This document shows, piece by piece, positions 42,771 through 51,739 of a stretch of DNA of 64,000 nt. Position numbers and translations under genes: made by a program. The stretch is from assembly GCF_038433155.1 (NCBI RefSeq), contig NZ_JBCDMW010000034.1, positions 1 to 64,000 of the forward strand. Direction: 5' to 3'. The DNA comes from Luteococcus sp038433155. Lineage in GTDB: Bacteria > Actinomycetota > Actinomycetes > Propionibacteriales > Propionibacteriaceae. The notes below the pieces were generated by a model that worked only from the letters and a program-made list of their open reading frames with translations, was not told the DNA's origin and did not search any database. How positions within the stretch are numbered: position 1 is the stretch's first letter; each line of letters starts with the position of its first letter.

Positions 42771-43229
42771 TCAGTGGACGGCGGAGTCCGCCGTGGAACG
42801 GGTGGCGGCCTGCGAGGCGCGGTCGATGAAGTGGCCGGCCGCCAGCCCGTCGACCAGGCCCAGGCCACCGCCAACCCAGCCGATCCACTCGTGGCCGGCC
42901 CAGAAGGCAACGCCCAGGATTGCCAGCAGCACGGCGAAGCCGTAGGCCAGCCAGAAGGGGCGGGCCAGGTGGCTGAACTGGCGGGCGATGTGCCGGTGGT
43001 TGTTGGCGAAGATGCCCAACGCGGCCACGCACGCGCCGACCACCAGCAGGGCGGCGGGAATGGCGATCTTCAGGCTCAGCACGCTGAGCAGGAAGCCGGC
43101 CACCAGCGCCGCCAACCCCAGCAGCACGAAGTACAGGGCAAAGGTGCGTCCGGCTCGGCGGGACACCGCGAGCAGGGCATTCGGGTCGGCGATGCTCGAC
43201 TGGCCCGGGGTGTGCTGGTGCTGGCTCAT
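42771..43229 (-). CDS. Small four-helix membrane protein of unknown function
   Basis: A 152-residue protein with hydrophilic His/Gln-rich N-terminus, then four hydrophobic segments (FALYFVLLGLAALVAGFLL, IAIPAALLVVGACVAALGIF, FWLAYGFAVLLAILGVAFW and a short glycine-rich one near WIGWVGGGLGLVDGLAAG). No family recognised. ATG 43229 is used; the GTG six bases earlier (43235) is also possible. It diverges from the endonuclease gene. No clear role from neighbours. Confidence 0.65.
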   Translation of the reverse strand: MSQHQHTPGQSSIADPNALLAVSRRAGRTFALYFVLLGLAALVAGFLLSVLSLKIAIPAALLVVGACVAALGIFANNHRHIARQFSHLARPFWLAYGFAVLLAILGVAFWAGHEWIGWVGGGLGLVDGLAAGHFIDRASQAATRSTADSAVH

Positions 43230-43357
43230 GCCCACAGTTTCGCAGATTCTTTGTCGCAGGTGCCCGGACGCGCCCGGATGCGCCCGGCCCATGGGCCCCG
43301 GGCGGAGGGGTGGCGGTGCGAAGGCGTCGGTGGCGCGGAAATGTCACAGGTGCCGAT

Positions 43358-43363
43358 TAGAGT
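43358..43363 (+). promoter_or_regulatory. -10 hexamer, leaderless nfo mRNA
   Basis: TAGAGT, 7 bases before ATG 43371. Confidence 0.55.
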
Positions 43364-43370
43364 CGTGGTC

Positions 43371-44165
43371 ATGATCCAGATGGGTGCGCATGTTGACCAG
43401 ACTGACCCGATTGCGGAGGCCACCGCCCGCGGGGCCACCGCCGTGCAGTTCTTCCTGGGCGACCCGCAGGGCTGGAAGGGGCCGCGGGTGGACTATGCCG
43501 GCGGCGCGGAGCAGCTGAAGGCCGACGCCGAGGCGGCCGGCATCCAGCTGTGGGTGCATGCCCCCTATGTGATCAACCTGGCCAGCACCAACAACCGCAT
43601 CCGGATCCCGTCGCGCAAGCTGCTGCAGCAGAACGTCAAGGCGGCTGCCGAGATCGGGGCGGCCGGGGTGATCGTGCACGGTGGCCACGTCGGCAAGGAG
43701 GATGACCCGGCCGTCGGCTTCGACAACTGGCGCAAGGCCGTCGACGGGTTGGAGATGGCCTGCCCGATCCTGATCGAGAACACCGCCGGCGGCGCCAATG
43801 CAATGGCCCGGCACCTGGAGCGGATCGACCAGCTGTGGAGCACCATCGGCTCCGCGTCGGATGCCGACCAGGTGGGTTTCTGCCTGGACACCTGTCATGC
43901 GCACGCGGGCGGTGAGGAACTCGTCGGTCTGGTGGACCGGATCAAGGCCATCACCGGCCGGATCGACCTGGTGCACGTCAACGATTCCCGCGACGCCTTC
44001 AACTCCGGCGCCGACCGGCACGCCAACCTGGGGCAGGGGCAGGTGGATCCCTCGGGTCTGACCGAGGTGGCTAGGCTGGCCGCCGCACCCCTGGTGCTGG
44101 AAACCCCTGGGGACGCCCAGGTACACGCCCTGGAGCTGGACTACCTGAAGGAGAACCTCGCCTGA
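43371..44165 (+). CDS. nfo: Deoxyribonuclease IV (AP endonuclease)
   Basis: A zinc-dependent TIM-barrel endonuclease of 264 residues that cuts 5' of abasic sites in base-excision repair. Metal and family motifs are all visible: VHAPYVINLAS, VIVHGGHVG, LIENTAGG, CLDTCHAHAGG, LVHVNDSRD and RHANLGQG. ATG 43371 is set by the TAGAGT -10 and by the conserved start MIQMGAHV; longer upstream frames are shadows of pta. The stop shares one base with the next ATG, linking it to an acyl-CoA ligase gene of unrelated function. Confidence 0.93.
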   Translation: MIQMGAHVDQTDPIAEATARGATAVQFFLGDPQGWKGPRVDYAGGAEQLKADAEAAGIQLWVHAPYVINLASTNNRIRIPSRKLLQQNVKAAAEIGAAGVIVHGGHVGKEDDPAVGFDNWRKAVDGLEMACPILIENTAGGANAMARHLERIDQLWSTIGSASDADQVGFCLDTCHAHAGGEELVGLVDRIKAITGRIDLVHVNDSRDAFNSGADRHANLGQGQVDPSGLTEVARLAAAPLVLETPGDAQVHALELDYLKENLA

Positions 44166-46087
44166 TGAGCATTGACCAGTCCGGACCGAGCCCCAAGGTG
44201 ATTGCCCCCCGGCCGGATCTGCCGCCGGTGCCGCGTACCTCCCCCGCGCAGGTGATCGACGAGAGCAACTTCCACCTGGCCCGGATGATCGCGGACTCGG
44301 CGGTGCGCTTCGCGACCCGGCCGGCGACCCGCGTCGAGGGACCCGACGGCCAGTGGCAGGTGGACAGCTACCCGGACTTCCACACCAAAATCCTGGCGCT
44401 TGCCCGGGCGCTGGTGGCCCGCGGTGTCCAGCCCGGGGAGCGGGTGGTGATCTTCAGCAGCAATCGGCCGGAGTGGTCGGTCTGTGACCTGGGTGGGCTG
44501 AGCGCGGGCGCCATCATGGTGCCGATCTTTGCCACCTCGACGGCCGCGCAGGTGCGGCACATCCTGACCGACTCCGGTGCGGGCTGGGTCTTCGTCGCCG
44601 GGCAGCGCGAAGCGGAACTGGTCTTCGAGGCCTTGGGTGTGGCGGCGTCCGATGACCCGTCGATGGGCTTGGGGAGCATGTCGACGGACTCTGAAGGGGT
44701 GACCGTCTTCTCCTTCGACCCGGTGCCCCGCCTGACGTCGCTGGCCGAGCTGTTGGCCGAGGACAATGCCTCCCAGACCGACGAGGTGGAGCGGCGCATC
44801 GCGGCCGGCCGGCCGGAAGACGTCGCCACCATCGTCTACACGTCGGGCACCACCGGCATCGCCAAGGGTGTCATGCTCACGCACGGCGGCTTCGGCAACC
44901 AGCTGGCCGCCATCGACGACTGCTGGGACTTCCAGCCCGAGGACCATTCGGTCTGCTTCCTGCCGCTGGCGCACTCGTTGGAGCGGCTGTGGACCTTCCA
45001 CCTGTTCCACTGCGGCTGCCAGAACACCTACTGCCCCAACCCCAAGAAGATCGGCGAGCTGCTGCCCAAGGCGCAGCCGACGCTGCTGGTCAGTGTCCCG
45101 ATGCTGTTCGAGAAGGTGATGGCCGGCGCCAAGGAGAAGGCCTCCGGCTCGGCGGCCCGGCAGACCATGGAGTGGGCCCTTCGGGTGGGCGGCCAGTGCC
45201 AACGCGCCTACCGCAAGGGCAAGCAACCCGCGGCCTACTGGCGGGCGCAGCTGCCGTTGGCGGACAAGCTGGTGCTCTCCAAGATCAGGCAGGCCGTCGG
45301 CGGCAACAAGACCCTGATGGTCTCCGGCGGTGCCCCGCTGCGGCGTGAGGTGGAGGAATTCTTCTCCGCCGCCGGAATCCTGCTGGGCCAGGGATACGGT
45401 TTGACCGAATCCGGCCCCATGATGACCATCTACCGCAACAACCACTACAAGCTGGGCACCGTCGGCTTCGTGATCAAGGGCAGTGACCTGAGCATCGCCG
45501 ACGGCGGGGAGATCCTGGTCCGCGGCGGCAGCGTGATGAAGGGTTACTGGAACAATCCGGAGGCCACCGCGGCCGCCATCCGCGACGGGTGGCTGCACAC
45601 CGGCGACGTCGGCTACGTGGATCCGGAGGGATTCGTCACCATCACCGACCGGCTGAAGGACATCATCGTCACCGCCAACGGCAAGAACGTGGCGCCGCAG
45701 GCGGTGGAGGCCGCGCTGATGGCCGACCCGATCTTCGAGCAGACCATCGTGGTGGGGGATGCCCGGCCCTGCCTGGTGGCGGTGGTGCAGCCCAGCCGCG
45801 ACGGCTGGAAGAGTCTGGCCGACGAGCTGGGGCTGGACGACGACCCGCAGCAGCTCACCCGTGATCCCACGGTGATCGAGGCCTTGCGCTCCCGGGTGGC
45901 GAAGCTGACCGAGGAACTGGCGCACCACGAGCAGGTGCGCGGGGTGGTGCTGGCCAATGACCGGATCACCCTGGCGAGCGGCCTGGTCACGTCGACGATG
46001 AAGTTGAAGCGCCGGGAGATCGAGAAGGTCTTTGCCAAGGAGATCGAGCAGCTCTACGCGGAACTCAAGCGCTCGCGGCGTCGCTGA
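44165..46087 (+). CDS. Long-chain fatty acid-CoA ligase (FadD15-like)
   Basis: An adenylate-forming enzyme of 640 residues that activates fatty acids to acyl-CoA with ATP. ATP/AMP motif YTSGTTGIAKGV (about residues 222-233), the acyl-binding and A5 region GYGLTESGPM, the A7-A8 segment DGWLHTGDVGYVDPEGF and DRLKDIIVTANGKNVAP. The active-site lysine A10 motif near the end is altered to STMKLKRREIEK, as in FadD15-type ligases. One-base overlap with nfo. About half identical by eye to the next ligase, indicating tandem duplication. Confidence 0.88.
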   Translation: MSIDQSGPSPKVIAPRPDLPPVPRTSPAQVIDESNFHLARMIADSAVRFATRPATRVEGPDGQWQVDSYPDFHTKILALARALVARGVQPGERVVIFSSNRPEWSVCDLGGLSAGAIMVPIFATSTAAQVRHILTDSGAGWVFVAGQREAELVFEALGVAASDDPSMGLGSMSTDSEGVTVFSFDPVPRLTSLAELLAEDNASQTDEVERRIAAGRPEDVATIVYTSGTTGIAKGVMLTHGGFGNQLAAIDDCWDFQPEDHSVCFLPLAHSLERLWTFHLFHCGCQNTYCPNPKKIGELLPKAQPTLLVSVPMLFEKVMAGAKEKASGSAARQTMEWALRVGGQCQRAYRKGKQPAAYWRAQLPLADKLVLSKIRQAVGGNKTLMVSGGAPLRREVEEFFSAAGILLGQGYGLTESGPMMTIYRNNHYKLGTVGFVIKGSDLSIADGGEILVRGGSVMKGYWNNPEATAAAIRDGWLHTGDVGYVDPEGFVTITDRLKDIIVTANGKNVAPQAVEAALMADPIFEQTIVVGDARPCLVAVVQPSRDGWKSLADELGLDDDPQQLTRDPTVIEALRSRVAKLTEELAHHEQVRGVVLANDRITLASGLVTSTMKLKRREIEKVFAKEIEQLYAELKRSRRR

Positions 46088-46201
46088 ACCCCAGATCGGC
46101 TGAGGACTTGTGGGGGTCGACGTGGCGGAATGGCCCCGCGGATGCAAGAATCTTGGCTACGCAACCGTAGGTTTCCCCTCCGTCTCTCCGAAAGGTCTGG
46201 C

Positions 46202-48034
46202 ATGGAACACCTCGCCCACATGTTCCGTTCCGTCGTCGCCGAGCACGGTCATCGGCCGGCAACCAGGGTCCTGGTCGACGACGACTGGGTGGTACAGACC
46301 TATTCCGAGCTCGCCCTGGCGGTGCACCGGACGGCGCGCGCCCTGGTGGACGCCGGCGTGCAGGCGGGTGACCGAGTCTCGATCTTTGCCCACAATTGCC
46401 CGGAGTGGACCCAGATCGACTACGCCTGCATGACCATCGGAGCGGTGCCCACCCCGATCTACGCCACCAGCACCTCGGAGCAGATCAGGCACATCATCAA
46501 CGACTCCGGCGCACGGTTGATCTTCGTCGGTGGGGAGTCCGAGGCGCGTCGCTGCCTTGAGGTGCTGCCCGAGATGCCCAGCGTGCTCAAGCTGGTCTCG
46601 ATCGATTCGCTGCCCGTGGGGTTGGGGGAGCCCGGGCTCGTGACGGGGTTGACGCAGTTCGACGAGGTGTCCGGTGACGAGGCTCGGCTGGCCGAGCTGG
46701 ACGCGGAGGTGGAGCGACGGTTCAACGCCGTCAGCCCGGATGACCTGAGCGCGATCATCTACACCTCCGGCACCACCGGGGATCCCAAGGGTGTGATGCT
46801 GCAGCACAAGGCGATGATGGCGCAGGTCGCCGCGCTCGAGGTGCATTTCAACTACGTCACCCCCGATGACCACAGCCTGTGCTTCCTGCCGCTCTCCCAC
46901 GCACTGGAACGCGGGTGGTTCACCTTCGTCGTCAGTCACGGCTGCATGAACACCTACGTGCCCGATGCCAAGCAGGTGGCGGACATGCTGGTGCGGGCCA
47001 AGCCGACGATGATGGCCAGCGTCCCCAAGCTGTTCGAGAAGGTCTACGCGACGGCGCATGCCAAGGTGGCCAACGACCCCGCTCGCAAGAGGATCTTCGA
47101 CTGGGCGCTGCGGGTGGGTGGTCAGTGCCAACGCGCCTTCCGCAAGGGCAAGCAGCCCAACCTGTACTGGCGCGCCCAGCTTCCGCTGGCGGACAAGCTG
47201 GTGCTGTCCAGCATCCGTGAGGCGATGGGGGGCAACAAGCAGGTGCTGGCCTGCGGCGGCGCGCCATTGCGGGTCCAGGTGGAGGAGTTCTTCTCCGCAG
47301 CGGGTTTGCTGGTGCTGCAGGGTTTCGGACTGACCGAGGCCTCTCCGCTGGTCAGCTTCAATCCGCCGACGGCCTTCAAGTTCGGCACCTGTGGGCCGGT
47401 GATGCCCGGTGGCGAGCTGCGGATCGGCGAGGGTGGGGAGATCCTGTACCAGGGGCCCAACGTGATGAAGGGCTACTGGAACAATCCGGAGGCCACTGCC
47501 GCGGCCTTCACCGAGGACGGCTGGCTGCGCACCGGCGATGGCGGGTACGTAGACAATGACGGCTACCTGGTGATCAATGACCGACTCAAGGACATCATCG
47601 TCACCCTGAATGGCAAGAACATCGCTCCGCAGCCGATCGAGGGTCTGCTGCTGGCCGACCCGCTCTTCGAGCATGCGGTGTTGCTGGGCGACAACCGCCC
47701 CTGCCTCACCCTGTTGGTCAAGCCGTCGCTGCCGCACCTGGCGGAGATCGCGGAGAAGCGCGGGATCAGCTATGCTAGCCCGGCCGAGTTGATGGACAAC
47801 TCCGAGGTGGCCGAGGAGCTGCGCCAGCGGGTGTTGGCGCTGACCGCCAAGCTCCCCAGCCACGAGCAGATCCGGGACCTGCGGGTGCTGCTGGAGGACT
47901 TCACGATGGACAACGGGCTGCTCACCCCGACGCTGAAGGTGAAGCGGCGCGAGGTGGAGAAGCGCTTCGGTGAGGTGATCGACGACATGTACGCCAAGAT
48001 GGCCGAGCGCCGCAAGGGGTCCCCGGAGAAGTAG
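46202..48034 (+). CDS. Long-chain fatty acid-CoA ligase, tandem paralog
   Basis: The second adenylate-forming ligase, 610 residues. Motifs YTSGTTGDPKGV, GFGLTEASPLV, DGWLRTGDGGYVDNDGY and DRLKDIIVTLNGKNIAP match its upstream paralog, and long central stretches (LRVGGQCQRA.RKGKQP, WRAQLPLADKLVLS) are nearly the same. It lacks the N-terminal 25-residue lead of the first copy. ATG 46202 has GAAAGG 7 bases upstream. The 114-base gap between the ligases contains TACGCA/TAGGTT hexamers and may hold its own promoter, so the copies could be regulated separately. Confidence 0.88.
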   Translation: MEHLAHMFRSVVAEHGHRPATRVLVDDDWVVQTYSELALAVHRTARALVDAGVQAGDRVSIFAHNCPEWTQIDYACMTIGAVPTPIYATSTSEQIRHIINDSGARLIFVGGESEARRCLEVLPEMPSVLKLVSIDSLPVGLGEPGLVTGLTQFDEVSGDEARLAELDAEVERRFNAVSPDDLSAIIYTSGTTGDPKGVMLQHKAMMAQVAALEVHFNYVTPDDHSLCFLPLSHALERGWFTFVVSHGCMNTYVPDAKQVADMLVRAKPTMMASVPKLFEKVYATAHAKVANDPARKRIFDWALRVGGQCQRAFRKGKQPNLYWRAQLPLADKLVLSSIREAMGGNKQVLACGGAPLRVQVEEFFSAAGLLVLQGFGLTEASPLVSFNPPTAFKFGTCGPVMPGGELRIGEGGEILYQGPNVMKGYWNNPEATAAAFTEDGWLRTGDGGYVDNDGYLVINDRLKDIIVTLNGKNIAPQPIEGLLLADPLFEHAVLLGDNRPCLTLLVKPSLPHLAEIAEKRGISYASPAELMDNSEVAEELRQRVLALTAKLPSHEQIRDLRVLLEDFTMDNGLLTPTLKVKRREVEKRFGEVIDDMYAKMAERRKGSPEK

Positions 48035-48070
48035 CCCCCACGGCAGGGCCACGGGCGCACGGGAAGCGGC

Positions 48071-48472
48071 TCAAAAGCCCAGGTGGCGCAGCACCGCCAG
48101 GCTCAGCGGGGCCTGGTCGGCGGGGAAGGGGAGCGTCGCGTCCAGCCAACGTAGCTCCTCGATCTCCGCGGCCACCCCGTGGATCGGGACCGACGGGTGG
48201 CTGAAGACCACCGACTCCACCAGGTGTCCCGCCTCATTGGCGGCCGCGGCGCTGAAGGTCCCGATCAGTTCCAGCCGGTCGGGGTCCAGCGCGACGCCCA
48301 ACTCCTCATGCAGTTCCCGAAGTGCGGTCTGTGCTGGGTCCTCGCCCGGCTCCGGCTTGCCGCCCGGGAACATGAACATGCTGGTGCCGCGCTTGCGCAC
48401 CGTGAGGAAGTGGCCCCGCTCGTCGCGCAGGACGACGGCGGAGACCCGGATGACCGGCTGGTGATCGTTCAC
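48071..48472 (-). CDS. Nudix hydrolase (MutT-like)
   Basis: A 133-residue pyrophosphohydrolase. The Nudix box is complete: GGKPEPGEDPAQTALRELHEELGV (positions shown by Gly-Gly, then REL and EELG) at about residues 41-64. GTSMFMFPGG precedes it. The substrate (oxidised nucleotide, NDP-sugar or other) is not predictable. GTG 48472 is chosen because TAGCGT lies 7 bases upstream; a longer frame to 48508 would start before that promoter. Confidence 0.85.
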   Translation of the reverse strand: MNDHQPVIRVSAVVLRDERGHFLTVRKRGTSMFMFPGGKPEPGEDPAQTALRELHEELGVALDPDRLELIGTFSAAAANEAGHLVESVVFSHPSVPIHGVAAEIEELRWLDATLPFPADQAPLSLAVLRHLGF

Positions 48473-48479
48473 CCGGGCG

Positions 48480-48485
48480 ACGCTA
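48480..48485 (-). promoter_or_regulatory. -10 hexamer, leaderless nudix mRNA
   Basis: TAGCGT on the minus strand, 7 bases before GTG 48472. Confidence 0.55.
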
Positions 48486-48574
48486 TCCGATCCGCGTGAC
48501 CTGGGCATCTGCGGCGGCGTCGACGGCTTCCGCCACCGGGCTCGGCCCGGCGCTGGGGCCCGGTCCTTGCGGCA

Positions 48575-50455
48575 TCAGGGGCGACTCCCGTCCTCGGCCA
48601 CCCGGGTGCGTGCCAGCTCCGGCCGGTCGGCCAGTGAGATCCGGGGGGACGGGCATTCCAGTTCCAGGATGGTGACCCGGTGCTCGCCGGGGCCCAGCAA
48701 CGGCGGGGGCAGGTACAGGGTCTGCTGTGGCCCAATGGCCCAGTACCGGCCCACGCAGTGGCCGTCGACCCAGGCAATCCCCCGCCCGCAGCGCGAGGTG
48801 TCCAGAAGGGCGTGCCGGCCGCCGGTGGCTTGCAGGGTCGTGGTGGCGAGCAGGGGCGGCGTGGGCGCACCGGCCGCAACCGTGGAGCGGCAGGCTTCGG
48901 TGAGCACACCGCCCATCTCCTCCAGCGGCAGCGGCACCACCTCCCAGTTGAGCAGGAAGCGCATCCCGTGCCAGATACCGCCCAGGATTCCCTTGCGCTC
49001 ACCCAGCAGGGGGCCGAAGTTGACCCGGCCCTGGTTCTCCACCAGTACCTCCAGCAGCACCTCGTGGTGCGCGTCGCGCCTGGTCGGGAGCCCGGGCAGG
49101 CCGGCCAAGGACACCGTGGGTGGCGAGTCATTGCGGCTGGCAACCCCCGCCAGGACGCCGTCCACCAGCACATGGGCCCGGTCGGCCAGACTGTGGAAGA
49201 CCAGCGGGTAGGGCACCCCGTCGGGGTCGAGGCTGAGCTCCACCCGTCGCCGCAGCAGCAGCATCCCGCGCTCCAGGCCCAGCTCCTCGAAGCTGGGTGG
49301 CTTGGGGTGACGGGTACCCGGAGCCTGCCAGACCGGGGTCCGGCCCAGTGGCACCATCGACTGCCAGGGCAGTTCCCCGGCCGGGAGGGGCCGGGGGCTC
49401 GCGTCGATACCCAACTGCGCGAGGTGCTCGTCCAGGGCTGGCAACTCGCGGTGCCGGGAGATCACCTCCCGGTAGGCGTGGAACTTGGGGGTCAGGCTCC
49501 CGTCCTCCGCGATCGGCGCATCGTAGTCATAACTCGTGATGGTGGGCTGGTGGACTCCGCGGTAGGTGTTGGCTCCGGCCCACAGGCCGGGGCTGGTGCC
49601 GCCGTGCGCCATGTAGATGTTGGTGCTCATGCCCAGCCGCAGCATCTCGGCCAGCTCGTCGGCCGCCTCCCCGGCCGGGCGGAGGTGGTGTTCCTCGCCC
49701 CAGTGGTCAAACCAGCCATTCCAGAACTCCATGCACATCTGGGGGCCGTCGCCCAGCTCCTTGCGGGCCCGGATCAGCACCTGCTCGGTGCGGGAGCCGA
49801 AGTTCAGCGTCGGCCAGGCTCCCGGCACCACGCCGCCGCGCAGCCAGCGTTCATCGGGGCCGTCGCTGGTCACCAGCAACTCGTCGATGCCCCGACGGCG
49901 CAGGCCGTCCCGCAGGTACTCCAGATAGGCACGGTCATCCCCGTAGGAGCCGTACTCGTTCTCCACCTGCACCGCCACCACATTCCCGCCGCGGCAGTGC
50001 TGGAGGCGGGCGATCCGGGGGATCAGGATGTCGAACCAGTCATCCACGGCGCGCAGATAGCGCGGATCCAGGCAACGCAGGGACGGCGTGGGCCCCAGCA
50101 CGTCGTCGGACAGGAGCCACCCCGGAAAGCCGCCGCCCTCCCACTCGGCGCAGATGTAGGGCCCCGGGCGCACGATGGCGTCCAGGCCCAGCCTCCCGGC
50201 GAGCTGCAGGAAGCGTTCCACGTCGGCCGGCCCGGTGAAGTCCACCCGGTCCGGGGTGGGGGCGTGCAGATTCCAGGCCACATAGGTCTCGACGGTGTTG
50301 CACCCCATGGCCACCAGGCGCTTCAGCCGGTCCTCCCACAGCGCGGGGTGGACGCGGAAGTAGTGGATGGCTCCGGAGATGATCTGGTGCGGACGGCCCA
50401 ACCGGGTCAGGCCGTCCGCAGCCAGCTGCAGGGTGCTGCCGGGGGTGGCTGCCAC
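48575..50455 (-). CDS. GH35 beta-galactosidase
   Basis: A glycoside hydrolase family 35 enzyme, 626 residues, cleaving terminal beta-galactosyl bonds. The TIM barrel starts IISGAIHYFRVHPALWEDRL, with PGPYICAEWEGGGFPGWL, the acid/base Glu in QVENEYGSYG and the nucleophile Glu in CMEFWNGWFDHWGE. Two beta-sandwich domains follow (about 400-626). No signal peptide, so it works on imported oligosaccharides. GTG 50455 is 7 bases after the Gfo/Idh stop; earlier in-frame starts lie within that gene. It forms an operon with the oxidoreductase, opposite the ABC genes. Confidence 0.9.
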   Translation of the reverse strand: MAATPGSTLQLAADGLTRLGRPHQIISGAIHYFRVHPALWEDRLKRLVAMGCNTVETYVAWNLHAPTPDRVDFTGPADVERFLQLAGRLGLDAIVRPGPYICAEWEGGGFPGWLLSDDVLGPTPSLRCLDPRYLRAVDDWFDILIPRIARLQHCRGGNVVAVQVENEYGSYGDDRAYLEYLRDGLRRRGIDELLVTSDGPDERWLRGGVVPGAWPTLNFGSRTEQVLIRARKELGDGPQMCMEFWNGWFDHWGEEHHLRPAGEAADELAEMLRLGMSTNIYMAHGGTSPGLWAGANTYRGVHQPTITSYDYDAPIAEDGSLTPKFHAYREVISRHRELPALDEHLAQLGIDASPRPLPAGELPWQSMVPLGRTPVWQAPGTRHPKPPSFEELGLERGMLLLRRRVELSLDPDGVPYPLVFHSLADRAHVLVDGVLAGVASRNDSPPTVSLAGLPGLPTRRDAHHEVLLEVLVENQGRVNFGPLLGERKGILGGIWHGMRFLLNWEVVPLPLEEMGGVLTEACRSTVAAGAPTPPLLATTTLQATGGRHALLDTSRCGRGIAWVDGHCVGRYWAIGPQQTLYLPPPLLGPGEHRVTILELECPSPRISLADRPELARTRVAEDGSRP

Positions 50456-50462
50456 GAGGCGC

Positions 50463-51632
50463 TCACACCTGCCCGTGGTCGAAGTAGTCCCGCAGGTCCT
50501 GGGGCAGGGCCGGGACCTCCAGCAGGGAGCCGTCGGTGCGGATGGACTCGGCCCCCACGCAGCCGGTGGCGACCGCCTCCCGGGCCGCCACGGCCGAGAC
50601 GTCGGTGCGGCCACCCTCGCGCACGAAGCGCAGGAATTCCGCCACCAGGTTCGGGTCGGCGCCACCGTGCCCGCCGTCGCCCCGGTCAATCACCTCGACG
50701 GCATCCGGCCGGCCGGCACCGCCGTGCCGCGAGGTCCAGATGTTGATGAAGTCACCGCCCTCGTCGCCCATGTTCTCGATCCGTCCGGCGTCGCCGATCA
50801 CGGTGTAGTTGCGCCAGTAGTCCGGCGTGAAATGGCACTGCTCGTAGTTGGCCAGCACGCCATTGTCCAGCACCAGGTTCAGCATCGAGATGTCCTCGAC
50901 GTCGATGGTGGGGTTGAGCTCGGTCTGCGCGGTGGGCGGCCAGTTGTCCGCGCTGTACCAGTCCCACATCCGACGGTCGGAATTGTCCCGCCGGTCGGTG
51001 ATGTCGCCGTAGACGGCCAACTTGCCGATCCCGGAGACCCGACGGGTGTAGCCCCCCGCCAGCCAGTGGATCACGTCCAGGTCATGGGCCCCCTTCTGCA
51101 GCAGGAGGCTGGTGACCTTGCTGCGCTCGGCATGCCAGTCCTTGAAGTAGAAGTCACCGCCGGCGCCGACGAAGTGCCGGCACCACACCGCGCGCACCCG
51201 GCCGATCCGGCCGGAGTCGATGATCTGCTTCATCTGCCGGATCACCGGCATGTGCCGCATGTTGTGGCCGATGTAGAGCCGCGTCTGGTGCTCCCGCGCG
51301 GTGGTGAGCATGCTGTCGGCGTCGTCCAGGGTGATCGCCATCGGCTTCTCGCTGAAGGTGGCCAACCCGGCGGCCAGGGTGCGACGGGCGATCTCCGCGT
51401 GGGTGTGGTCGGGGGAGAGCACCATCACCGCATCCAGCGGCTGCTCCAACAACTCGTCGAGCGTGCGCACGCAGCGCACCTGATCGCCCAGGCGCTTGCG
51501 GGCGTCCTCGATCCCCCGGTCGGTGGGTTCGCAGACGACGGTGACCGCGGACCCCTCCCCCGGGCGATGCGCGTGCCGGGCCAGCCCGCCGCGCGCTCCG
51601 TACCCCACGACTCCGATTCTCAGATCCTGCAT
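50463..51632 (-). CDS. Gfo/Idh/MocA-family oxidoreductase
   Basis: An NAD(P)-dependent sugar or polyol oxidoreductase of 389 residues. The Rossmann motif GVVGYGARGG is at the start (residues 6-15), VLSPDHTHAEIA and SEKPMA (conserved Lys-Pro) around 75-105, and the alpha/beta substrate domain after 125. ATG 51632 is used (GAGGAG 10 bases upstream); the frame to 51665 would run towards the operator. It is probably a galactoside, uronate or inositol-type dehydrogenase/deoxygenating step before or after GH35. Substrate unproven. Confidence 0.85.
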   Translation of the reverse strand: MQDLRIGVVGYGARGGLARHAHRPGEGSAVTVVCEPTDRGIEDARKRLGDQVRCVRTLDELLEQPLDAVMVLSPDHTHAEIARRTLAAGLATFSEKPMAITLDDADSMLTTAREHQTRLYIGHNMRHMPVIRQMKQIIDSGRIGRVRAVWCRHFVGAGGDFYFKDWHAERSKVTSLLLQKGAHDLDVIHWLAGGYTRRVSGIGKLAVYGDITDRRDNSDRRMWDWYSADNWPPTAQTELNPTIDVEDISMLNLVLDNGVLANYEQCHFTPDYWRNYTVIGDAGRIENMGDEGGDFINIWTSRHGGAGRPDAVEVIDRGDGGHGGADPNLVAEFLRFVREGGRTDVSAVAAREAVATGCVGAESIRTDGSLLEVPALPQDLRDYFDHGQV

Positions 51633-51696
51633 GACCAGCCATCTCCTCACTGACGGGGCGGTCAAGAAGTTGGTCCCAACCCCTTGCCCCTCGCAT

Positions 51697-51710
51697 GCTA
51701 ATCGATTAGC
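51697..51710. promoter_or_regulatory. LacI-type operator in the divergent GH35/ABC spacer
   Basis: GCTAATCGATTAGC is a perfect 14-bp palindrome with a central CG. It lies 64 bases before the oxidoreductase start and 29 bases before the permease ribosome-site region, so one repressor could control both directions. The regulator is likely the LacI protein at 55247. Confidence 0.68.
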
Positions 51711-51739
51711 CTCCCGTTCATAACCCCTGAGGAGGGAAG

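Noticed and set aside
40590..43370. Plus-strand frame running through pta into nfo
   Set aside because: Only the part from 43371 encodes endonuclease IV. Upstream is antisense to pta and lacks protein features.
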